Source: an uncultured Cohaesibacter sp. (GTDB lineage Bacteria > Pseudomonadota > Alphaproteobacteria > Rhizobiales > Cohaesibacteraceae). From it: a stretch of DNA of 64,000 nt. The notes under the pieces were generated by a model. That model made no database searches and was not told the DNA's origin. It was given only the letters and a program-made list of their open reading frames with translations. Positions 8,757 through 18,633 of the stretch are shown here, in pieces (positions within the stretch are counted from its first letter, which is position 1; every line of letters begins with the position of its first letter). The stretch covers positions 1,265,299-1,329,298 of the forward strand of contig NZ_OY782763.1 of assembly GCF_963678225.1 (NCBI RefSeq). Direction: 5' to 3'. A program made the position numbers and the translations under genes.

Positions 8757-10217
8757 ATGGATTTCCCGACAATGTCGCTATTCACACTGAACCACCATCG
8801 CGCCAAGCCTATGGCCCTGAGCATTCTCGTTCTCTTGGCTGGCTGTGCCATTCCGCCAAAGGACACCCCGCTCACCGAGATGAAATCGGTTGAAAGCTAT
8901 CAGACGGGGAAGTCGTTCCTTTCCAGCGCTGCCCAGTGGCCCTCTGATCATTGGTGGGAAACCTATAAAGACAAACAGCTGAACCAGTTGATGAAGGAAG
9001 GCCTCTCGGAAGCCAACGATATTCGCCTCGCTCAGGCCCGACTGAAATTGGCAAAAGCCGCGACCGGCATGTCTAAGGCCGGCCTGTTTCCCAATGTTGG
9101 TGCTCAGGCGTCTGTCGACCAGGAACGACAGAGCTACCATTATCTGATGGACGAAGCATTCGTGCCTCAAGGCTGGAATGATGGCGGCATCGCAACGCTC
9201 AACTTTAATTGGGAAATAGACTTCTGGGGCAAAAACCGTGCAGCACTGGCCGCCGCTAAAGGCGAACAGCAAGCAGCGGCAGCAGAAGCTGCAGCGGCCC
9301 GGCTTGCGGTCTCATCAGGCATCGCACAGGCCTATGCGCAGTTGGCATCGCTTTATGCCAGCCGTGATGCAGCCTCCAGCGCCCTGCGTGTCCGCAACGA
9401 CAGTCTCAAGCTGATGCAGTCCCGCTTCAATCAGCAGCTTGAAAATGAAAGCGCACTCGAAAGAGCCAAGTCCAACCAGCAAAGCACGATCGCTCGCCTT
9501 GCTGCTATTGACGAAAATATCGCTTTGGCAAAGAACCAGATGGCAGCTCTTCTGGGCAAAGGACCGGACCGCGGGTTATCCATCACACGTCCACGGGTCA
9601 ATGGCGGTCATTATTATGGCCTACCAAACCAGTTGCCGCTCGACCTTCTGGGGCGCCGCCCGGATATTGTTGCTGCTCGTCTGAGGGCAGAGGCCGCTGT
9701 CAAACGCGTAGATGAGGCCAAGGCTTCTTTCTACCCGAACGTCAACCTCACTGCCATGATTGGCCGTCAGGCACTGGGGCTCGATATGCTGCATGCCAGC
9801 AACGCAACGCTTGGCTCCATTGGCCCTGCAGTTTCTCTGCCAATTCTGGACGGCGGACGCCTGCGGTCTGGTTTCATAAGATCCAAAGCCAGTCAGGAGA
9901 TGGCGGTCGCGACCTATGATCAGACGCTCACAAAAGCGCTCAAGGATGTTGCCGACGCCATGGTGAGCAAACGTCAGCTCTCCGTGCGCCTGAAAGCAAC
10001 CCGCAATGCCGTGCAAGCGGCGCAAAATGCCTATGACATTGTCAAGAACCGCTATGAAGGCGGCCTTGCAACCTATCTTGAAGTCCTAGCCGCCGAGGAC
10101 GCCATGATTGGCGCCCGCGGTGCCGCGGCTGCTCTGAGAGCGCGTAGTTTTGCGCTCGATATTCAGTTGGTCCGTGCTCTTGGTGGAGGCTTTCGTGACA
10201 TGGAGAAAACCAAGTGA
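8757..10217 (+). CDS. NodT-family outer-membrane efflux lipoprotein
   Basis: An outer-membrane factor that forms the exit duct of a tripartite pump. The N-terminus carries a signal with lipobox LLAGC, so the mature protein is lipidated. The two repeated OEP domains show the usual features: WWETYKDKQLNQL, NFNWEIDFWGKNRAALAAAK, LPLDLLGRRPDIVAARLRAEAA, PILDGGRL and YEGGLATYLEVL. An ATG at 8772 is an alternative start that gives a better-sized signal peptide. The stop overlaps the start of the membrane-fusion gene. The divergent TetR gene suggests drug-inducible expression. Confidence 0.93.
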   Translation: MDFPTMSLFTLNHHRAKPMALSILVLLAGCAIPPKDTPLTEMKSVESYQTGKSFLSSAAQWPSDHWWETYKDKQLNQLMKEGLSEANDIRLAQARLKLAKAATGMSKAGLFPNVGAQASVDQERQSYHYLMDEAFVPQGWNDGGIATLNFNWEIDFWGKNRAALAAAKGEQQAAAAEAAAARLAVSSGIAQAYAQLASLYASRDAASSALRVRNDSLKLMQSRFNQQLENESALERAKSNQQSTIARLAAIDENIALAKNQMAALLGKGPDRGLSITRPRVNGGHYYGLPNQLPLDLLGRRPDIVAARLRAEAAVKRVDEAKASFYPNVNLTAMIGRQALGLDMLHASNATLGSIGPAVSLPILDGGRLRSGFIRSKASQEMAVATYDQTLTKALKDVADAMVSKRQLSVRLKATRNAVQAAQNAYDIVKNRYEGGLATYLEVLAAEDAMIGARGAAAALRARSFALDIQLVRALGGGFRDMEKTK

Positions 10218-11392
10218 GTGACATGAAAAAAGTCCCAACGGATGTAAAACTCGAAAACAAGATCGAAAAGATCTACGAGGATCGCGAGACAGAAATGCCC
10301 GAAAAGAAAAGCAAACGCTGGCCCCTGTTTTTTGGCCTCTTCGTCGCTGTCGCGGCCCTTTCTGGTGCCTATTACGCCTATGACACGCTCTATGCGTCCA
10401 AGCACGCTATCACCGACAACGCCTATGTGGGCGCCGATATTGCAGGCATCACCCCGCTGATTGCCGCTCCGGTGAAGGAAGTGCGCGTCAGCGATACTCA
10501 GCATGTCGCTAAAGGCGATATTCTGGTGGTGCTGGATGATACAGACGCCAAGCTGCATCTGGCCCAAGCCGAAGCTGGCTATCAGCAGTCGCTGCGGGCC
10601 GTCAAGGCTCTGAATGCAACGGACAAGACCCTGCTCGCCCAGATCGAGGGCCGCAAGGCTGACCAGAAGCGCGCCGAAGCCCAACATGAAATGGCCGAGG
10701 CCAATTTCGCCAAGGCCAAGATCGACCTTGAACGCCGCCAAACTCTGGTCGAAAACGGCTCTGTCTCTGGCGATGAGCTAACCATGGCCGAAACCGCCTT
10801 CAAGAATGCCGAGGCCAATCTGGGAGCTGCAGAAGCGGCTTTGGAAGCAGCAAGCGCGGGTCTGGAAGCTGCAGAAGGCCAGCAAATGGCCAACGCAGCC
10901 ATGATCGAAGGCGCATCGGTGGAGAACAACCCACAAGTGCTGGTCGCCAAGGCTCAGCGCGATCAGGCGCAGGTCAATCTGGACCGTACCGTCATTCGCG
11001 CGCCGGTCAACGGTGTCGTTTCCATGCGCCGTGTACAGGTCGGTGAACGGGTTCAGCCGGGCATGCGCCTGATGGTCGTTGTCCCCCTTGATGAAGTCTA
11101 TGTCGATGCAAACTTCAAGGAAGTGCAGCTGGAAAAGGTCAAGCCGGGCCAGTCTGTGACCTTGCATTCAGACCTTTACGGCAGCGATGTCGAATTTGAA
11201 GGCACTGTTGTGGGCTTCTCGGGTGGCACTGGCGCAGCCTTCTCCGCCGTTCCTGCCCAGAACGCCACCGGCAACTGGATCAAGGTTGTCCAGCGCCTAC
11301 CGGTTCGCATTGCACTTAATCCTGAACAGCTGGAAGACCATCCGTTGGAAGTGGGCCTGTCCATGGAAGCAGACATTCATGTCGCTGAGTAA
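10214..11392 (+). CDS. HlyD/EmrA-family membrane-fusion protein
   Basis: The periplasmic adaptor of the tripartite pump (392 residues). It has a cytoplasmic N-terminus, one membrane helix (WPLFFGLFVAVAALSGAYYAY), the barrel/lipoyl half-motif ITDNAYVGADIAGITPLIAAPV, a long coiled-coil hairpin (~residues 100-240) and the second half-motif (LDRTVIRAPVNGVVSMRRVQVGERV). The GTG at 10214 overlaps the stop of the outer-membrane gene by 4 bases; an ATG at 10223 is an alternative. EmrA proteins link MFS drug exporters to an outer-membrane channel, matching the neighbours on both sides. Confidence 0.93.
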   Translation: MSDMKKVPTDVKLENKIEKIYEDRETEMPEKKSKRWPLFFGLFVAVAALSGAYYAYDTLYASKHAITDNAYVGADIAGITPLIAAPVKEVRVSDTQHVAKGDILVVLDDTDAKLHLAQAEAGYQQSLRAVKALNATDKTLLAQIEGRKADQKRAEAQHEMAEANFAKAKIDLERRQTLVENGSVSGDELTMAETAFKNAEANLGAAEAALEAASAGLEAAEGQQMANAAMIEGASVENNPQVLVAKAQRDQAQVNLDRTVIRAPVNGVVSMRRVQVGERVQPGMRLMVVVPLDEVYVDANFKEVQLEKVKPGQSVTLHSDLYGSDVEFEGTVVGFSGGTGAAFSAVPAQNATGNWIKVVQRLPVRIALNPEQLEDHPLEVGLSMEADIHVAE

Positions 11393-11415
11393 TCGGACAT
11401 AAAGGACACGAAAAG

Positions 11416-12933
11416 ATGACGAACGATGACAGCACAAGCCGGCCCCTGACAGGGGCCAGCCTAATAATTGCTGCTCTGGCGATCGGCACCGGCAACTTTC
11501 TTGTCGTGCTGGACAGCACGATTGCAAACGTATCGGTCCCCACGATTGCCGGATCTCTGGGTGTTTCCATGTCGCAGGGCACATGGGTCATCACCTCCTA
11601 TGCCGTGGCTGAAGCCATCACGGTTCCGCTAACGGGTTGGCTGGCCATGAAGTTCGGTGCCGCACGAACCTTCATATTCTGCTTCTTTGCCTTTGCGCTG
11701 GTCTCCCTTTATTGCGGCATGGCCGGCTCGCTCAACTCGCTCATCCTCGGACGCGTGATGCTCGGCCTGGTCGGCGGCCCTATTATGCCGCTATCCCAAA
11801 TGCTGCTGATGCGCATCTTCCCCAAGGAGAAAGCCACAGCCGCCTCTGTGCTCTGGGCGATGACAACTCTTATCGGCCCGATTGCGGGCCCTATTCTGGG
11901 AGGCATCATCTGCGACAGTTATGGCTGGCAGTGGATCTTCCATATCAAGGTACCTGTGGCCATTATCGGTGGTCTGGTCGTATGGGCCTTCCTCAGGCAT
12001 CAACCCGATCCCAAAGCCAAGGCACGCATTGATGCCGTCGGCCTTGGCTTGCTGATCATCTGGGTCGGAGCACTGGAGATCATGCTCGAAGAAGGGCGAG
12101 ACAAAGATTGGTTCTCCTCGCCGGAAATCTGCATCCTCGGAGCGATCGCCGTCATAGGTTTCCTCTCGTTCCTGATCTGGGAGTTGACTGACGAAAACCC
12201 GATTGTAGACTTGCGCATCTTCAGGCACAGGGGCTTTACGGCTGCCTCGGTGACCTTTGCCGGAGGCTTTGCCGCCTTCTTTGCCTCGGTGGTGATCCTT
12301 CCTTTGTGGCTACAGCAGAATATGGGGTACACCGCCACCTGGGCTGGCTATGCCACCGGCATCATGGGCATATTGGCCATGGTATCTGCACCCATTGTCG
12401 GCAAGGTGGTCGAAGTGGTTGATGCCCGCATCATTCTCTCTACGGGCCTTCTGGGGCTCGGCGCGATGATGGCATGGCGCATGACCTTTAACGGCGATGT
12501 GACCTTCATGCAAATGGCGTGGCCGACGCTCTTCACCGGTCCCTTCATGGTGATGTTCTTCGTGCCCGTCACAGGACTGGCTCTGGCCACCGTGGAACCC
12601 CATGAGCAAGCCAACGCGGCAGGGCTCTCCAATTTCATGAGAACGCTCGCAGGGGCCTTTGCGACCTCTCTGGTACAAACCCAGTGGCAGAATACGGCAC
12701 GCGTGAAGCAGAATGAGCTCGTCAACATGATGCCCAACACCGACCGGGTCATCAATGACATGATGCAGAGCGGCATGTCCCATGATGCAGCCGTCGGTAG
12801 CCTCAGCTACACGATCTATCATCAGAGTGTGCTGCTCTCGACGCTGGAAATGTTCGGCATTATCACGGTCGTCTTCGGCTTTGCCGCCCTGTTGCCATGG
12901 CTCGCCCCACGGGCCAACATCGTGCAACACTAA
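11416..12933 (+). CDS. DHA2-family MFS drug exporter (EmrB/QacA type)
   Basis: A 505-residue transporter with about 14 membrane segments. The first-helix motif FLVVLDSTIANVSVPTIAGSLG and the loop WVITSYAVAEAITVPLTGWL are characteristic of proton-driven DHA2 exporters; GPIAGPILGGIICDSYGWQWIF is motif C. With the preceding EmrA- and NodT-type genes it makes a complete inner-to-outer-membrane efflux system for hydrophobic toxicants. It ends the operon: a strong hairpin terminator follows within 60 bases. The substrate is not predictable from sequence. Confidence 0.95.
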   Translation: MTNDDSTSRPLTGASLIIAALAIGTGNFLVVLDSTIANVSVPTIAGSLGVSMSQGTWVITSYAVAEAITVPLTGWLAMKFGAARTFIFCFFAFALVSLYCGMAGSLNSLILGRVMLGLVGGPIMPLSQMLLMRIFPKEKATAASVLWAMTTLIGPIAGPILGGIICDSYGWQWIFHIKVPVAIIGGLVVWAFLRHQPDPKAKARIDAVGLGLLIIWVGALEIMLEEGRDKDWFSSPEICILGAIAVIGFLSFLIWELTDENPIVDLRIFRHRGFTAASVTFAGGFAAFFASVVILPLWLQQNMGYTATWAGYATGIMGILAMVSAPIVGKVVEVVDARIILSTGLLGLGAMMAWRMTFNGDVTFMQMAWPTLFTGPFMVMFFVPVTGLALATVEPHEQANAAGLSNFMRTLAGAFATSLVQTQWQNTARVKQNELVNMMPNTDRVINDMMQSGMSHDAAVGSLSYTIYHQSVLLSTLEMFGIITVVFGFAALLPWLAPRANIVQH

Positions 12934-12990
12934 AAGTGTGGTTTGCGCCGTAGCCATACAATAAAGGGACGGCCTAAGCCAAAAACAACA

Positions 12991-13027
12991 AACGCCCGCT
13001 CCGGATACAGATCCGGGGCGGGCGTTT
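12991..13027 (+). terminator. Intrinsic terminator after the efflux operon
   Basis: The long stem aacgcccgctccggat / atccggggcgggcgtt (one mismatch) with loop acag is followed by ttttc. Confidence 0.9.
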
Positions 13028-13093
13028 TCATAGCAACCGGCATTCCCTAACACCATAATCTCGGCAGTATCCGGCAGGAATGACCTTATCTAT

Positions 13094-13297
13094 TCAAGCA
13101 TCTTTCTTTTCAGACGCCGGACAGCTATTGAACCCGATGAGGGTGTAAAGCGGGCAGAAGCGGAACAAACCGGTTGCCAACGGAATGATACCCAGCAGAC
13201 CCCATAGTGTTTGCGGTCCGATGAAAACGATCGCAAGCAAGACGATACCAACGATCACACGAATAATCCGATCGAGCTTTCCAACATTCACAGTCAT
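13094..13297 (-). CDS. DUF2892 (YgaP-type transmembrane) protein
   Basis: A 67-residue membrane protein beginning MTVNVGKLDRIIRVIVG, with two hydrophobic helices (GIVLLAIVFIGP and LWGLLGIIPLATGLFRFCPLYTLIG). The R(I/V)xxG...FCPLYxLxGxxxC pattern is that of DUF2892, the inner-membrane part of rhodanese YgaP, here without a rhodanese domain. The two cysteines (FCP, SCP) are conserved in the family. aaggag lies about 9 bases before the ATG at 13297, so ten upstream codons in the frame were excluded. Function is unknown; sulfur metabolism is sometimes suggested for the family. Confidence 0.85.
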   Translation of the reverse strand: MTVNVGKLDRIIRVIVGIVLLAIVFIGPQTLWGLLGIIPLATGLFRFCPLYTLIGFNSCPASEKKDA

Positions 13298-13420
13298 AAT
13301 CTGACTCCTTTGTAGCAAGGTCTGCATCTTACTCCCATATAAGCATTCACCCTAGGTAAAACACGTATATGCGATCTTAAGTCACAGCTCAGACGCCTGC
13401 GCACTGGCATCCAGGAGCGA

Positions 13421-13966
13421 TCAGAGCCCCTCAAAAGCGACCAATGTATGCACATCAATGCCGCGCTCCTTGAGAAGCGACGCGCCGCCCAGATCAGGAA
13501 GATCGATCACGAAAGCCGCCCCTTCAACCTTACCACCCACACTTTGCAAAAGCTCGCAAGCCGCCACAGCCGTTCCTCCCGTCGCAATCAGATCGTCAAC
13601 CAGAAGCACCTTCTCGCCAGAAGCAACCGCATCATCATGCATCTCGATCCGGTCGGTGCCATATTCCAGAGAATAATCCTGCGCAACCACCTTGCCGGGC
13701 AACTTGCCCTGCTTGCGGATGGGAACGAATCCCACGCCAAGATAATCCGCCATTGCACCGCCGAAAATGAAGCCGCGCGCTTCGATACCAACAATCTTCT
13801 CGATACCCTTATCAAGATAGGGCGCAGAAAGATCACGGATGGATTGCTTGAAGCCGTCAGCATGAGAAATGAGGCTGGTAATATCTCTGAAGATGATGCC
13901 TCGCTTGGGATAATCCGGAATGGATCGGATGAGGCTCTTGAGATCAAGTTTTTCGCTGCTTTGCAT
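13421..13966 (-). CDS. apt: Adenine phosphoribosyltransferase
   Basis: The enzyme salvages adenine to AMP using PRPP. The 181 residues contain the family core: [55 protein letters not shown] and the PRPP loop [17 protein letters not shown]. The length is normal. It is monocistronic in appearance; the next gene downstream (DUF2892) is more than 120 bases away. The identification is unambiguous. Confidence 0.97.
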   Translation of the reverse strand: MQSSEKLDLKSLIRSIPDYPKRGIIFRDITSLISHADGFKQSIRDLSAPYLDKGIEKIVGIEARGFIFGGAMADYLGVGFVPIRKQGKLPGKVVAQDYSLEYGTDRIEMHDDAVASGEKVLLVDDLIATGGTAVAACELLQSVGGKVEGAAFVIDLPDLGGASLLKERGIDVHTLVAFEGL

Positions 13967-14267
13967 TCGCTAGGCTCCGCTTCTCGCAATTCTTAGATAA
14001 GCACCGGCTTCCTGTTGGACGCAGCCGTACCCTTTATCGGCATCCAGTTGCTGGATCTGCCCTCCCCCTAGATATGGACAAGAAATCCAGCCAAGGCAAT
14101 TCAAAAAGTGCAGCCCCCCCTCCCAAATGGGCGCAGAAACAACGCATGCAGCGTCAAAAAGTGAAAGCCTCCCAACCTCACTCACAAAAGCCGCCCGGAT
14201 ACGGGATCAGAAGCTTCACAGGCCAAAGCCGTAAGGGCAAAACCGCTTGGCTACGTCGCAAGCCTGC

Positions 14268-15323
14268 TCACTTTTCTCCAGGAAGAGGCTGTCCGCTCAA
14301 ATGCAGGAAATGGGGAAGAAAAAGGGGCGAAGGTTTTTCCTCGCCATCCCAGACCGCTTTCAGAGCGGCAACACTGCCGTGTCCATAATGTTCGGCAGAC
14401 ACGCCAATGGAGTTCAGCCACCCCGCGATCCATGGATTGAGAGGGCAAGCATCAAACCCGATAAAGCCGAAGTCCCTTACAGGGTCCATACCGCGTTCGG
14501 TAACCAGCCGATAGGCCCCATAAGCCAGAATGTCGCTCATGCAAAGAATGACCCTCGGCGGGTTATCGCGTTCCAAAATCTGGGCCATGGCAGCATAGCC
14601 CACTTCCAGATGATTGAGCCCTTCGACATGTGCATGCAGGATGTCCTGCTCCGTGATCCCAGCTTCAGCCAGTCCGTCCAGAACGCCTTGACGCCGATAG
14701 GTCGCAGCCGTTCGATCAAGAGACCCATGAATGAGCGCCACGTTGCGAATACCCCGAGCAATCAGTAGATCAGCCACGTCGCGCCCAGTCCGGTAATTGT
14801 CGATTCCCATATAGGGACTATCGCTATCGTTCGGATCGGGCCGATTGACAAACAGCATCGGCGGACCACTCTCACGCATCCGGTCGAGAACCGGGCTTCC
14901 CACAGCTCCAACGATGATTACCGCCCGCGCCAGTTGAGATTGCATTTCAAGCAGATATTCATCTTGCACATCGGCGCGCTCATAAGTATCGCAAACGGAC
15001 ATGACATAGCCTTCGTCCCGCAACGCCCTTTCTATAGAGGCGGCGATAGCGGCCATGGTGGGGTTTTCGATGGCGGCGGCCAGAAGGCCAATAATGCGAC
15101 TCTCCTGACAGCGTAAAGCCCGTCCGATGCTCGCCGGACGATAGTGCAATGACTCCACAGAAGCCCGGACGCGCTCTACGGTTTGCTTTGATGCCTTGTT
15201 GGTGATGCCATTGATAATTCTTGAGGCGGTAGCAATAGAGACGCCGGCATGTGCAGCAACCATGGCAAGAGATACACGGCCACTTTTGTTGTTGTTTTGT
15301 TTAGTCTCGGTTTTTGCTGGCAT
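14268..15323 (-). CDS. LacI-family transcriptional regulator
   Basis: A 351-residue repressor. Residues ~17-70 form the LacI helix-turn-helix and hinge (VSLAMVAAHAGVSIATASRIINGITNKA ... ASIGRAL); the rest is a periplasmic-binding-like effector domain (RIIGLLAAAIENPTMAAI, DVADLLIARGIRNVALIHG, LCMSDILAYGAYR, VRDFGFIGFDACPL). No sugar-transport or catabolic gene is adjacent, so the target and inducer cannot be guessed; it is an orphan. An inverted repeat ATACT-N9-AGTAT (15348-15366) lies 25 bases before the start and could be an autoregulatory site. Confidence 0.9.
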   Translation of the reverse strand: MPAKTETKQNNNKSGRVSLAMVAAHAGVSIATASRIINGITNKASKQTVERVRASVESLHYRPASIGRALRCQESRIIGLLAAAIENPTMAAIAASIERALRDEGYVMSVCDTYERADVQDEYLLEMQSQLARAVIIVGAVGSPVLDRMRESGPPMLFVNRPDPNDSDSPYMGIDNYRTGRDVADLLIARGIRNVALIHGSLDRTAATYRRQGVLDGLAEAGITEQDILHAHVEGLNHLEVGYAAMAQILERDNPPRVILCMSDILAYGAYRLVTERGMDPVRDFGFIGFDACPLNPWIAGWLNSIGVSAEHYGHGSVAALKAVWDGEEKPSPLFLPHFLHLSGQPLPGEK

Positions 15324-15483
15324 AGAGCCTCTCTATAGCTAAATTTTATACTTCCATATATAGTATTTAATATAACTACAAGCTTCCCGAGATTTTTTCC
15401 TTTACACAATCGTAGCAGATCCCCTGAGCGCATGCCGATCAGGCGCCTCCCTTTTTCAATCGAGCCTCTCAACCAGAAAACAA

Positions 15484-15512
15484 AAAAGGGCCCCGAAAAG
15501 GGGCCCTCATTT
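15484..15512 (-). terminator. Intrinsic terminator of the bc1 operon
   Basis: Read on the minus strand, gggcccc-ttttc-ggggccc is followed by ttttttg. It lies 30 bases after the cytochrome c1 stop. Confidence 0.9.
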
Positions 15513-15538
15513 GAGTTTTAAACCAGATGCTTCGTGAA

Positions 15539-16420
15539 TCAATGCTTCACTTTTGACCACAATTTGCGCTTGGTGAAGAACATCAGGAACGAGAAGACAA
15601 CAAGGAAGATGAGAGCATTCACGCCCACCCGCTTGCGTTCTTCCAGCTTGGGCTCTGCCGCCCACATCAGGAAGGACGTCACATCCTTGGCATATTGCTC
15701 GGTGGTCATAGGCGTTCCGTCGGTATATTCCACCAGTTCATCAGAAAGCGGCGGTGCCATGCCGATCGCGACACCAGATCCGAATGCCGGGTTGTAATAT
15801 TTGTCGCCGACAGTTTCTTCCAGCTCTTCAGGCGTTTCCTCATAAGAGGTCAGAAGGGCATAGATATAATCCGGCCCATATTCCTGATAGGCGGTTACCG
15901 GATGCCAGATCATACGCAGAATGTCATTGAAGACTTCCACCCCGACGTCAGGACCGACAGACGCAGCGCGCGCCTTGGCGATCAGGGAAAGATCAGGCGG
16001 CGCCTTGCCACCGTTTGCAGCTGCAGCTGCTTCCACGTTGGGGAAAGGCGATGGGAAATGATCGAACGGCTTGCCCGGACGGGTGAACATGTCCCCTTCA
16101 GAATCCGGACCATCCTCGATGTCATAGTCAGCAGCAATCGCTTTGACTTCATCGTCGGTATAGCCAAGAGCTCCTTCCTGACCCAGATTGCGGAAAGCAA
16201 TATAGTCCAGAGAATGGCAACTTGAGCAAACCTCACGATAAATCTGGAAGCCGCGCTGCAGCTGTGCCTTGTCAAATTTCCCGAACGGGCCAGAGAAGGT
16301 CCAGTCCTGTTTTTCGTATTTGTGGCCGCCTTCGCCCGAAGCCATCGCCCCGGCGGATGAAACCGCCATGGCGCCAGCAACAACGAGCGCGCGAACCGCA
16401 GTTTTGGTAAGCGTAATCAT
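15539..16420 (-). CDS. petC: Cytochrome c1 of the bc1 complex
   Basis: The periplasmic haem-c subunit that passes electrons from the Rieske protein to cytochrome c. The 293-residue precursor has a Sec signal (ALVVAGAMAVSSAGAMA), the haem-binding CSSCH, the axial-methionine region around GVAIGMAPPLSDELVEY, and a C-terminal membrane anchor (ALIFLVVFSFLMFF). Its place as third gene of petABC, with 23 bases to petB, is standard for alphaproteobacteria, and the operon ends at a terminator just downstream. Confidence 0.96.
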   Translation of the reverse strand: MITLTKTAVRALVVAGAMAVSSAGAMASGEGGHKYEKQDWTFSGPFGKFDKAQLQRGFQIYREVCSSCHSLDYIAFRNLGQEGALGYTDDEVKAIAADYDIEDGPDSEGDMFTRPGKPFDHFPSPFPNVEAAAAANGGKAPPDLSLIAKARAASVGPDVGVEVFNDILRMIWHPVTAYQEYGPDYIYALLTSYEETPEELEETVGDKYYNPAFGSGVAIGMAPPLSDELVEYTDGTPMTTEQYAKDVTSFLMWAAEPKLEERKRVGVNALIFLVVFSFLMFFTKRKLWSKVKH

Positions 16421-16443
16421 GGGTTGTCCCTTTCCTCGCTCGT

Positions 16444-17697
16444 TCAGGCTCTTGCTTCTACCGCAGCAGAATCACCATGTTTGGCCAAGACTGCTTCATT
16501 GATCGATGCGGGCAGTGGCTTCGGTTTCTCGATGAACCCGAGCACTGGCAGGATGACCAGGAAGTAGGCGAAATAGTAGACCGTGAAGATACGCGCCCAG
16601 AGCACATAGCCTCCCTCTGCCGGTTTACCACCCAAATAGCCAAGCCCGATGCAGACCACGACAAAGATCCAGAAGAACTGGCGCCCCAGCGGACGATAGT
16701 TCATGGAACGCACTTTGGAGGTATCCAGCCATGGCAGCACGAAGAGAACCCCGATCGCACCGAACATGGCCAACACGCCCAGAAGCTTGTCAGGAATAGC
16801 GCGCAGGATCGCGTAGAATGGCAGGAAGTACCATTCAGGTACGATGTGCGGAGGCGTTACCAGCGGATCGGCCGGAATATAGTTGTCCGGATGGCCCATA
16901 AAGTTTGGCACCATGAACATCATCCAGGCAAAGAACACCAGGAACACGACAATCGCGAAGATATCCTTGATCGTGTAATACGGGGTAAAGGCCACCGTAT
17001 CATTGCTGTCTTTCACCTCAACCCCGGTCGGGTTGTTGTTGCCGACCACATGGAAAGCCCAAATATGCAGGGCAACCACGCCAACCAGCATGAATGGCAG
17101 CAGATAGTGCAAGGAGAAGAAGCGGTTGAGCGTCGGGTTATCGACCGAGAACCCACCCCAGAGCAGCGTCACGATTGCGTCGCCAACATACGGGAAGGCC
17201 GAGAACAGGTTGGTAATAACCGTCGCGCCCCAGAAGGACATCTGTCCCCATGGCAGCACATAGCCCATGAAGCCGGTTGCCATCATCAACAGGAAGATCA
17301 CGACACCCAGAATCCAGACCACTTCACGCGGGGCCTTGTAGGACCCGTAATAAAGGCCTCGGAAAATATGGATATAAACGGCAATAAAGAACATAGACGC
17401 GCCGTTGGAATGCATATAGCGCAGCATCCAGCCCCAGTTCACATCACGCATGATATGCTCAACAGAGGCAAAGGCCAGCGTGGTGTTGGGCACATAATGC
17501 ATGACCAGCACAATGCCGGTCACGATCTGCGCCACAAGGCACACGGCGAGAATGGCGCCGAAAGTCCAGAAGTAATTAAGGTTCTTGGGAACAGGGTAAG
17601 CAATGAAGGAAGAATGCACCAGACCGGCAATCGGCAGGCGACTTTCCATCCATTTCAAAAACCCGTTCTGCGGCTCGAAGGTCGAATGTCCGCTCAT
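16444..17697 (-). CDS. petB: Cytochrome b of the bc1 complex
   Basis: The membrane core of ubiquinol:cytochrome c reductase (417 residues, eight helices). Two His pairs ligate haems bL and bH: one in [13 protein letters not shown]...YIHIFRG, one in [11 protein letters not shown]...ALHIWAFH. The Qo-site PEWY motif is present ([13 protein letters not shown]). It lies between the Rieske and cytochrome c1 genes in the usual order, all on one transcript. It drives the Q cycle at the inner membrane. Confidence 0.97.
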   Translation of the reverse strand: MSGHSTFEPQNGFLKWMESRLPIAGLVHSSFIAYPVPKNLNYFWTFGAILAVCLVAQIVTGIVLVMHYVPNTTLAFASVEHIMRDVNWGWMLRYMHSNGASMFFIAVYIHIFRGLYYGSYKAPREVVWILGVVIFLLMMATGFMGYVLPWGQMSFWGATVITNLFSAFPYVGDAIVTLLWGGFSVDNPTLNRFFSLHYLLPFMLVGVVALHIWAFHVVGNNNPTGVEVKDSNDTVAFTPYYTIKDIFAIVVFLVFFAWMMFMVPNFMGHPDNYIPADPLVTPPHIVPEWYFLPFYAILRAIPDKLLGVLAMFGAIGVLFVLPWLDTSKVRSMNYRPLGRQFFWIFVVVCIGLGYLGGKPAEGGYVLWARIFTVYYFAYFLVILPVLGFIEKPKPLPASINEAVLAKHGDSAAVEARA

Positions 17698-17726
17698 GAC
17701 TGGTCTCCTTAAGACATTTGCGGGCG

Positions 17727-18251
17727 TCAGCCGATTTTGATCAGGGTATCGCTAACAAACTCATAGGGTGGCAACTCCAGATTCAGTGGAGCAGGACCCT
17801 GGCGGATTCGACCGGCGGAATCATAGTGCGATCCGTGGCATGGGCAGAACCAGCCATCATAATCGCCCTTCTGTCCTTCGGGTACACACCCCAGATGCGT
17901 GCAGATGCCGATCATGATCAGCCACTGTTCCTTGCCGGGTTTGGTGCGCTCTTCATCGGTCTGAGGATCGCGAAGGTCAGCCACGTCGACAGCTTTGGCC
18001 TCTTCAATCTCAGTCGGAGTTCTATGCCGAATGAATACCGGTTTGCCGCGCCATTTGACAGTGAGGCTTTGTCCCTCTTCAATTGAGGAAATATCCACTT
18101 CAATGGATGAAAGCGCCACAGCGCTGGCATCGGGGTTCATCTGGTCAATAAATGGCCAAGCGAGCGCAGCTGCGCCGACGGCCCCAAACGCTCCGGTCGC
18201 GATATAAAGAAAATCGCGGCGGGTTGGTTCTTCCCTTTCGCTGGTAGCCAA
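17727..18251 (-). CDS. petA: Rieske iron-sulfur subunit of the bc1 complex
   Basis: The 174-residue protein has a twin-arginine-type N-terminus ([28 protein letters not shown]) that also serves as membrane anchor. The 2Fe-2S ligands lie in CTHLGC and CPCHGSHYD, and the disulfide cysteines are included in these loops. It oxidises ubiquinol at the Qo site and reduces cytochrome c1. It is the first gene of petABC; the ~380 bases upstream must contain the operon promoter. Confidence 0.97.
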   Translation of the reverse strand: MATSEREEPTRRDFLYIATGAFGAVGAAALAWPFIDQMNPDASAVALSSIEVDISSIEEGQSLTVKWRGKPVFIRHRTPTEIEEAKAVDVADLRDPQTDEERTKPGKEQWLIMIGICTHLGCVPEGQKGDYDGWFCPCHGSHYDSAGRIRQGPAPLNLELPPYEFVSDTLIKIG

Positions 18252-18633
18252 GACGAGGTCCTCTTCTAGCCAGTGTCCAACTTCCAGCTCGCCTGCGCCT
18301 CCAAATAATCACGTCTCTTGCGAAACGATAAAGTCCCAAAATCGCGGCGAGCCAATTTCACCGGTGCTCGTTCACATTACCGAGACCAGTCAAACACTTT
18401 TTACATTGATCGCTGATGTTGTCTAGAGAGGCAAATCGCAGAAACTGCCGATTTTCAGCAGTTTGGCCTGACAAATTCGTCTTATATCGGCAAAAATTGA
18501 GCGAAACACCGCAGGACTACTACTTATCCAAGCGGTTCCCACAATGCGTATTTCCGCTTGTCTTCGACCTTTTGATTGGAATGATTCTAGTGGAAAACAG
18601 GCCATCTCCGGCCAAAATAGCCGATTTTGGCAA
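18252..18633. other. Intergenic region upstream of petA, with hairpins ending the ABC gene
   Basis: No gene is visible. On the minus strand the end of the ABC transporter gene carries caatcaggc / gcctgattg (18631-18657, overlapping its stop), followed by ccaaaat-cggct-attttgg (18612-18630). Neither has a T-run, so they may be weak or Rho-dependent termination signals. The remainder presumably holds the petABC promoter; I could not assign -35/-10 boxes. Confidence 0.45.

Noticed and set aside
14074..14388. 104-codon basic frame between apt and the LacI gene
   Set aside because: Low-complexity Lys/Ser/Pro composition, no ribosome site, and its end overlaps the LacI gene on the other strand. 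A short real peptide cannot be excluded.
16477..17712. 411-codon frame antisense to cytochrome b
   Set aside because: It is His/Glu-rich nonsense opposite a strongly conserved gene, with no family similarity; a shadow of the codon bias of petB.
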